A DNA stretch of 37,097 nt from Acidimicrobiia bacterium (GTDB lineage Bacteria > Actinomycetota > Acidimicrobiia > Acidimicrobiales > SZUA-35). The DNA lies in contig JAOTVU010000029.1 of assembly GCA_029863385.1 (NCBI GenBank), forward strand, positions 1 through 37,097. Reading direction: 5' to 3'. The notes beneath the pieces were generated by a model. That model did not search any database, was not told the DNA's origin, and saw nothing but the letters and a program-made list of their open reading frames with translations. A program made the position numbers and the translations under genes. This document shows, one piece after another, positions 33,568 through 37,097 of the stretch. The stretch's first letter is position 1. Each line of letters begins with the position of its first letter.

Positions 33568-33868
33568 AGTGAGGAACCTACCCTTTTCTTTGCGATGCCG
33601 CCCCGGTATCACCAAGGGGCGCACCTTCGATTCTCACCGGCACAGCCACCAGCGGTCGCCGTTCCGGTCGGTGTCAAAATATGGATCCGATGAAAGTTGC
33701 GTACCGGATCTCGACGTCAACGGTCCGTCATCGCACGAACGACGAACGGGTTCAAAGCCTATTGGGCATCACGGGACGTCCACGCCCTGCGCCAGAGGTG
33801 AAATGCAGGTGACACAAGGCACAGACGACCCCCGACGCCGGGCCCAGTTGAGGCTTCGGTGACCGTAC
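33568..33868. other. 301-base gap with no recognised gene
   Basis: The stretch lies between two minus-strand genes. Its right end next to 33568 holds the minus-strand TAGGTT box of the downstream gene. A less GC-rich patch lies around 33676-33702 (TCAAAATATGG...GAAAGTTGC), with TTGACA and TTGACG on the minus strand that could be -35 elements without matching -10 boxes. Open frames here lack coding character. I see no tRNA, hairpin-plus-T-run or repeat. It may hold the promoter of the downstream gene or a small RNA. Confidence 0.4.
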
Positions 33869-34846
33869 TCACTCGGTCGACGGCGTGACTGTCGCCTTCC
33901 TGAGGGCCCGGTAGGCGTCGTTGGATCGGGCCGCCTGCCGGATCTCGCGTGCGGTGGCGTCGACATAACGCTGGGTGGTGGCGAGCGACTCATGACCGAG
34001 GAGGCGTTGCAGCTCCGTACCCGACGCTCCGTTGCGGGCGAGGCTGGTGGCGAAGGTGTGCCGCAGGGCGTGGACAAGCGCACCGGACGGAACCTTGGTC
34101 CGGATGCCGGCCTCCCGGTAGAGCTGATCGACCAGATACTGCAGGGCACCGCGCTTCATCGGTTCACCGCTGTTGGCGACGAACAGCGCGTCGCCGGGAC
34201 CGATTCGTCCGGGAAACCGGCGCAGCCGGCTCTCGATGTAGGTGCTGATTATCTCCTCGACTTCCGGCTCCAGCGGAACGGTCCGTTCCTTGTTGCCCTT
34301 GCCCCTCACACCGATGACCCGATCGCCGGGCGCCCCGTCGATGGAGCGCATGGTCAGGTCGAGCAGCTCCGAGAGCCGAAGACCGCACGTCAGCAACGTG
34401 ATGATCACCGCAAAGTCCCGTTCCGGCCAGGGATCCCGAGCGCCCTGTCGACCCTTCGAGGCGGCGATGATGAGCCGCTCGATGCTGTCGTCGCCGGTGA
34501 TGGCTTTCGGCCTGCTCTTGGGGACCCGTGGTTTCTCGATGGCCGCCATGGGATTCCCCGGAAGAACCTGTTCGGCCACGAGAAAGGCGAACAGCTGATT
34601 CCAGGTCGACCACGTACGGGAGATGGTGGCCGCCGACTGGTGGGAGATACCGGCGAAGGCGCGGCGCAAGGTTTTCACGTCGAGATCCGAGACGGCGAGC
34701 TGCTCGACCGACCGGCCGGTCGCCGTCTCCAGCTCGGCGATGATGGCAGCCAGATCACGCCGGTAGGCATCCAGCGTGTGACGGGAGTGTTTGCGGGGCA
34801 TCCGAGCCAGGAAGAAGTCGTCGATCGCCTCGTTAAGGCCGGTCAT
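33869..34846 (-). CDS. XerC/XerD-type tyrosine recombinase
   Basis: A 325-residue tyrosine recombinase with all catalytic residues: Arg157 (CGLRLSELL), Lys183 in RGKGNKERTVPL, His259-x2-Arg262 (HALRHTFAT), His285 (LLGHESLATT) and Tyr294 (QRYVDAT). The N-terminal SAM-like domain (EAIDDFFLARMPRKHSRHTLDAYRRDL) is the XerC/D type. Length and layout match housekeeping recombinases that resolve chromosome dimers. I see no attachment site, excisionase or phage genes nearby, so an integrase of a mobile element is less likely. TACGAT on the minus strand ends seven bases before the ATG, fitting a leaderless transcript. Only the general family, not XerC versus XerD, can be given. Confidence 0.9.
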   Translation of the reverse strand: MTGLNEAIDDFFLARMPRKHSRHTLDAYRRDLAAIIAELETATGRSVEQLAVSDLDVKTLRRAFAGISHQSAATISRTWSTWNQLFAFLVAEQVLPGNPMAAIEKPRVPKSRPKAITGDDSIERLIIAASKGRQGARDPWPERDFAVIITLLTCGLRLSELLDLTMRSIDGAPGDRVIGVRGKGNKERTVPLEPEVEEIISTYIESRLRRFPGRIGPGDALFVANSGEPMKRGALQYLVDQLYREAGIRTKVPSGALVHALRHTFATSLARNGASGTELQRLLGHESLATTQRYVDATAREIRQAARSNDAYRALRKATVTPSTE

Positions 34847-35079
34847 GGCCCCAATCGTAGTCGCTGTGTCGGGTCCGGCCGGACGGAGGTCGAGGCTTGT
34901 CGCCCGGGCCGGCATTCTTCTCCCATGGCGCCCCATCTCACCGGACCACCGTTTTGTTAGCCTGGGTGTTGCTGGTCCGACAAGGCCCGGCGCAGGGGCG
35001 CGACCGGTCGATCCCGTCCGATCGGAGGTCCGCCCTGTCCCGATGGTGGTGGCGTCGTGCCGAGCAAGACGGAGGTGCA
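34847..35079. promoter_or_regulatory. Divergent gap between the recombinase and membrane-protein genes
   Basis: The 233 bases hold the minus-strand TACGAT box of the recombinase close to 34854-34859. On the plus strand TAGCCT (34958-34963) is a possible -10 box, leaving a leader of about 110 bases before the GTG at 35080. Frames reading through here lack a ribosome-binding site and appear non-coding. Confidence 0.35.
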
Positions 35080-35445
35080 GTGAGGATTTCGGTGCGGCAA
35101 CTGGCCATCTGGGTCGCGTTGTTCGGATTGCTGACCGTCGGACTGATGCTGATCGGCCCGGCAACCGTCGGGCAGCTGTTCGCCCTGCTCCAGCTCGGTG
35201 TCTTCGTCGGAGCACCACTGGCCTGGCTGCTTCACCACCGGCTCCGCTCACGAGCGGTCGTCCTGGTGACCGGCGTGGCCCTGTCCATTGCGCTGTCGGG
35301 ACTCGCCGCTCAGTCACTGATCTGGTTCAGCCTCGCCGAGCCTGAACTGATCGTGGTGGCCGCCACCGGTTATGGTGCCGTGCTGGCCTGGCTGCTGTCG
35401 TCCGACGAACAGCTGGGCGGAGAGAATCCGGAGCCCGCCTCCTGA
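35080..35445 (+). CDS. Small integral membrane protein, function unknown
   Basis: A 121-residue hydrophobic protein with about four membrane segments: LAIWVALFGLLTVGLMLIG, LFALLQLGVFVGAPLAWLL, AVVLVTGVALSIALSGLA and ELIVVAATGYGAVLAWLLS. A short acidic tail follows. No family is recognised. The GTG at 35080 has GGAGG four bases upstream and starts just before the first helix; earlier in-frame starts have no such site. The stop overlaps the ATG of the next membrane protein by one base (TGATG), so the two are translated together and may form a complex. Confidence 0.65.
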   Translation: MRISVRQLAIWVALFGLLTVGLMLIGPATVGQLFALLQLGVFVGAPLAWLLHHRLRSRAVVLVTGVALSIALSGLAAQSLIWFSLAEPELIVVAATGYGAVLAWLLSSDEQLGGENPEPAS

Positions 35446-37097
35446 TGATCGCCCAACTCGACCGAGCCGACCGACGCGCCGTCAGCGGCGTCGGCGACAA
35501 CGTGAGGCTCGGCAACCTCGGACTCGCTCTGGCGGTCGTAGCCGCCCTGTGCGGCCTCGTCGGCGGTCGGCTGGTGGAATCGGCGCAAGTGGACGGCCTC
35601 GGGCTCCTCCGGGCCCTTCCAACGCTGTACTGGGCCGGCGTTGTGCTGGGTGTCGTTTCGACCTTCGCCCTGTTGCGGGTGGCCGCAGGCAACGAGAGCG
35701 GTCGCTACGCCGCCGCCGTGCCGATCCTGTGGCTGCTGTTGCTCCACACCGCTCCGCAACTGGCCCACGCCCACCCCCGATTCCCGACGGCCTGGTCGCA
35801 TGTGGGGCTTCTTGGCCTCATCGACGAGACGGGCACCGCCGACGTGACAGTCGACCCGCGGCTCGGATGGCCCGGCGTCCACGGGGTGTTCATGGCGCCG
35901 ATGGCCCGGCTGGACGGCCGGCTGCTGGAAGGCCTCCTGCGACTCTGGCCGACGTTCATCACCGGCGCAACGACGATCCTGGTGGCCGCGCTCGGCCGGC
36001 GATCGTACCCGACGATCCCGCTCATCGGATCGCTCTCGGCGCTGATGTACGTCCTGCTGGTGTGGACCGGCCAGGACTACTTCTCACCGCAGAGCATCGG
36101 CCTACTCTGGTTCGTCGGCATACTCGTGCTGCTGGAGAGCGGTCCGCTCGAGACCGGCGCAGCCTGGAGCGGCATGGTACCGGTCCTGCCACGTTTCTCG
36201 GCTTCGGGCGGCGACCGTCCGGCATCCCGCTCCACCCCGGCGTTCGTGGCCTTGATCATCCTGAGTTTCGGGGCGGTCGTTTCCCATCCCATGGCCCCGC
36301 TGTTCGTCTGCGTTGCCCTTTTTCTTCTCGGACTCTACGGCCGTTCCCTGGCCTGGCGGCTTCTGGTCCTCGTCGGGCCGGCCTACCTCGTCTGGTTCGT
36401 CGTGTCGGGCCAACCGTGGTGGGGCGACGGCATCGGCGAACTGATGCGACCCTTCGCCGGTCTGCTCGACGAGACGGCCGCCGAGTTGTCCGCATCGGCC
36501 CCCTCCGCCTCGCCGGACCACCAGTTCGTCACCAGGGCACGCCTGATCTTCACCCTGGCCACGCTCGGATCTGTCGTGTTGATCGGAACGGCGATGAGCG
36601 GCGAACGTCTTCGTCACCTCCGACCCGCCGTGCCGCTCGTCCCGCTGGTGGCCGTTCCGGTTCTTCTCGTCGCATTCGGCGGGTACGGCGGGGCGTCGAT
36701 GATCCATGCCATCTGGTTCACCGCGCCATTCGCATCGATCCTGGCCGGCCGGATTCTGGCCTCACTCCGGGTCCGCTCACTGCCGGTGATCGCGGCGATC
36801 GTCACGGCCCTCTTGAGTCCGCTTCTGCTCGTGACCCGCTTCGGAGGCGAACGATTCGAGTTCACGACGGCGCCGGACCGGGCGGCGATCCTGGCGGCCT
36901 ACGACAGCGCCGACGCGGACACGCTGTTCGTGGCCGACAGCGCCTTCGTCCCGTGGCGCGACCGGGGCGTTGGCGAGAACGCCTTCACGACGATCGCCGT
37001 CGAGCCGTCGGAGGCCTGGATCGAGATGGTCGAGTCCGAGGCGGCGGCTGCGGGCAAAGAACGGATCGTGGTCGTGCTGACCAACGGACAGATCGGC
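35445..37097 (+). CDS. Large polytopic membrane protein, possibly GT-C-type glycosyltransferase, cut off by the window end
   Basis: The frame opens at the ATG overlapping the previous stop (TGATG) and stays open for 551 codons to the last base, so the C-terminus is missing. About eleven membrane segments are visible, for example LGLALAVVAALCGLVGG, YAAAVPILWLLLLHTA, SIGLLWFVGILVLLE, PMAPLFVCVALFLLGLYG and LPVIAAIVTALLSPLLLV. An outside loop after the third segment has acidic residues (LIDETGTADVTVDPRLGWPG). A soluble domain starts after about residue 465. The many helices plus an acidic first loop resemble GT-C glycosyltransferases or polysaccharide-assembly proteins, but I see no decisive motif. 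Its small membrane neighbour upstream is likely a partner. Confidence 0.7.
   Translation, partial: MIAQLDRADRRAVSGVGDNVRLGNLGLALAVVAALCGLVGGRLVESAQVDGLGLLRALPTLYWAGVVLGVVSTFALLRVAAGNESGRYAAAVPILWLLLLHTAPQLAHAHPRFPTAWSHVGLLGLIDETGTADVTVDPRLGWPGVHGVFMAPMARLDGRLLEGLLRLWPTFITGATTILVAALGRRSYPTIPLIGSLSALMYVLLVWTGQDYFSPQSIGLLWFVGILVLLESGPLETGAAWSGMVPVLPRFSASGGDRPASRSTPAFVALIILSFGAVVSHPMAPLFVCVALFLLGLYGRSLAWRLLVLVGPAYLVWFVVSGQPWWGDGIGELMRPFAGLLDETAAELSASAPSASPDHQFVTRARLIFTLATLGSVVLIGTAMSGERLRHLRPAVPLVPLVAVPVLLVAFGGYGGASMIHAIWFTAPFASILAGRILASLRVRSLPVIAAIVTALLSPLLLVTRFGGERFEFTTAPDRAAILAAYDSADADTLFVADSAFVPWRDRGVGENAFTTIAVEPSEAWIEMVESEAAAAGKERIVVVLTNGQIG

Noticed and set aside
33748..33759. GGGTTCAAAGCC resembling the T-loop of a tRNA
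   Set aside because: The loop does not fit the consensus at its end, and no acceptor stem, D-arm or anticodon arm can be folded around it.
33869..34846. Tyrosine recombinase as the integrase of a mobile element
   Set aside because: No tRNA, direct repeats, excisionase or phage genes are nearby, and the protein has the size and layout of chromosomal XerC/D.

Overview
The window is GC-rich, compactly coded DNA whose gene content points to an actinobacterium, possibly of the class Acidimicrobiia. The evidence is a resuscitation-promoting-factor-like lytic protein, a ThyX-type thymidylate synthase homologue, the three-gene LutABC lactate system, an actinobacterial-type TOPRIM protein, heavy use of GTG starts, 1-, 4- and 8-base gene overlaps, and several starts placed 6-8 bases after a TANNNT box as in leaderless transcripts. 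No rRNA, tRNA, CRISPR array or insertion sequence was recognised.

Region 1 (1-4211, +) is one tightly overlapping catabolic operon: the C-terminus of an AtuA-like protein, a TetR-type regulator, an enoyl-CoA hydratase, an acyl-CoA dehydrogenase and a nitronate monooxygenase-like flavoprotein. It looks like breakdown of an unusual acyl-CoA. Region 2 (4224-7596) is a zinc module: a CDF exporter and a Zur repressor on the minus strand, diverging from a single gene that fuses a zinc-binding lipoprotein to its ABC permease. A 7-1-7 palindrome lies in the shared promoter. Region 3 (7593-11202) holds a MetE-like methyltransferase, a cytochrome P450 and a Cys/Met-metabolism PLP enzyme.

Region 4 (11342-16952) has an Rpf-like secreted protein, a low-molecular-weight phosphatase, an AhpD-like peroxidase-related protein, a large secreted beta-helix protein and a luciferase-like flavin oxidoreductase. 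Region 5 (17042-25941, +) is a long probable operon: lutABC, a choline-dehydrogenase-like GMC oxidoreductase, a short-chain dehydrogenase (SDR), a class II aldolase fused to an SDR, mtnA and a DUF985 cupin. The aldolase-SDR/MtnA pair suggests disposal of a 5-deoxy- or 5-methylthio-pentose 1-phosphate, or rhamnulose-like catabolism, with a lactate-type product fed to LutABC.

Region 6 (26090-31784, +) contains a double-length ThyX homologue whose signature motif is divided between its halves, a LysM/lytic-transglycosylase protein, an extremely acidic zinc-ribbon protein, a small helical protein, a GNAT acetyltransferase, a Nudix hydrolase and a TOPRIM gene broken by a one-base frameshift. Region 7 (31867-37097) has a minus-strand basic/acidic protein with a tandemly repeated tail, a XerC/D-type tyrosine recombinase, and two plus-strand membrane proteins, the second running off the window end.
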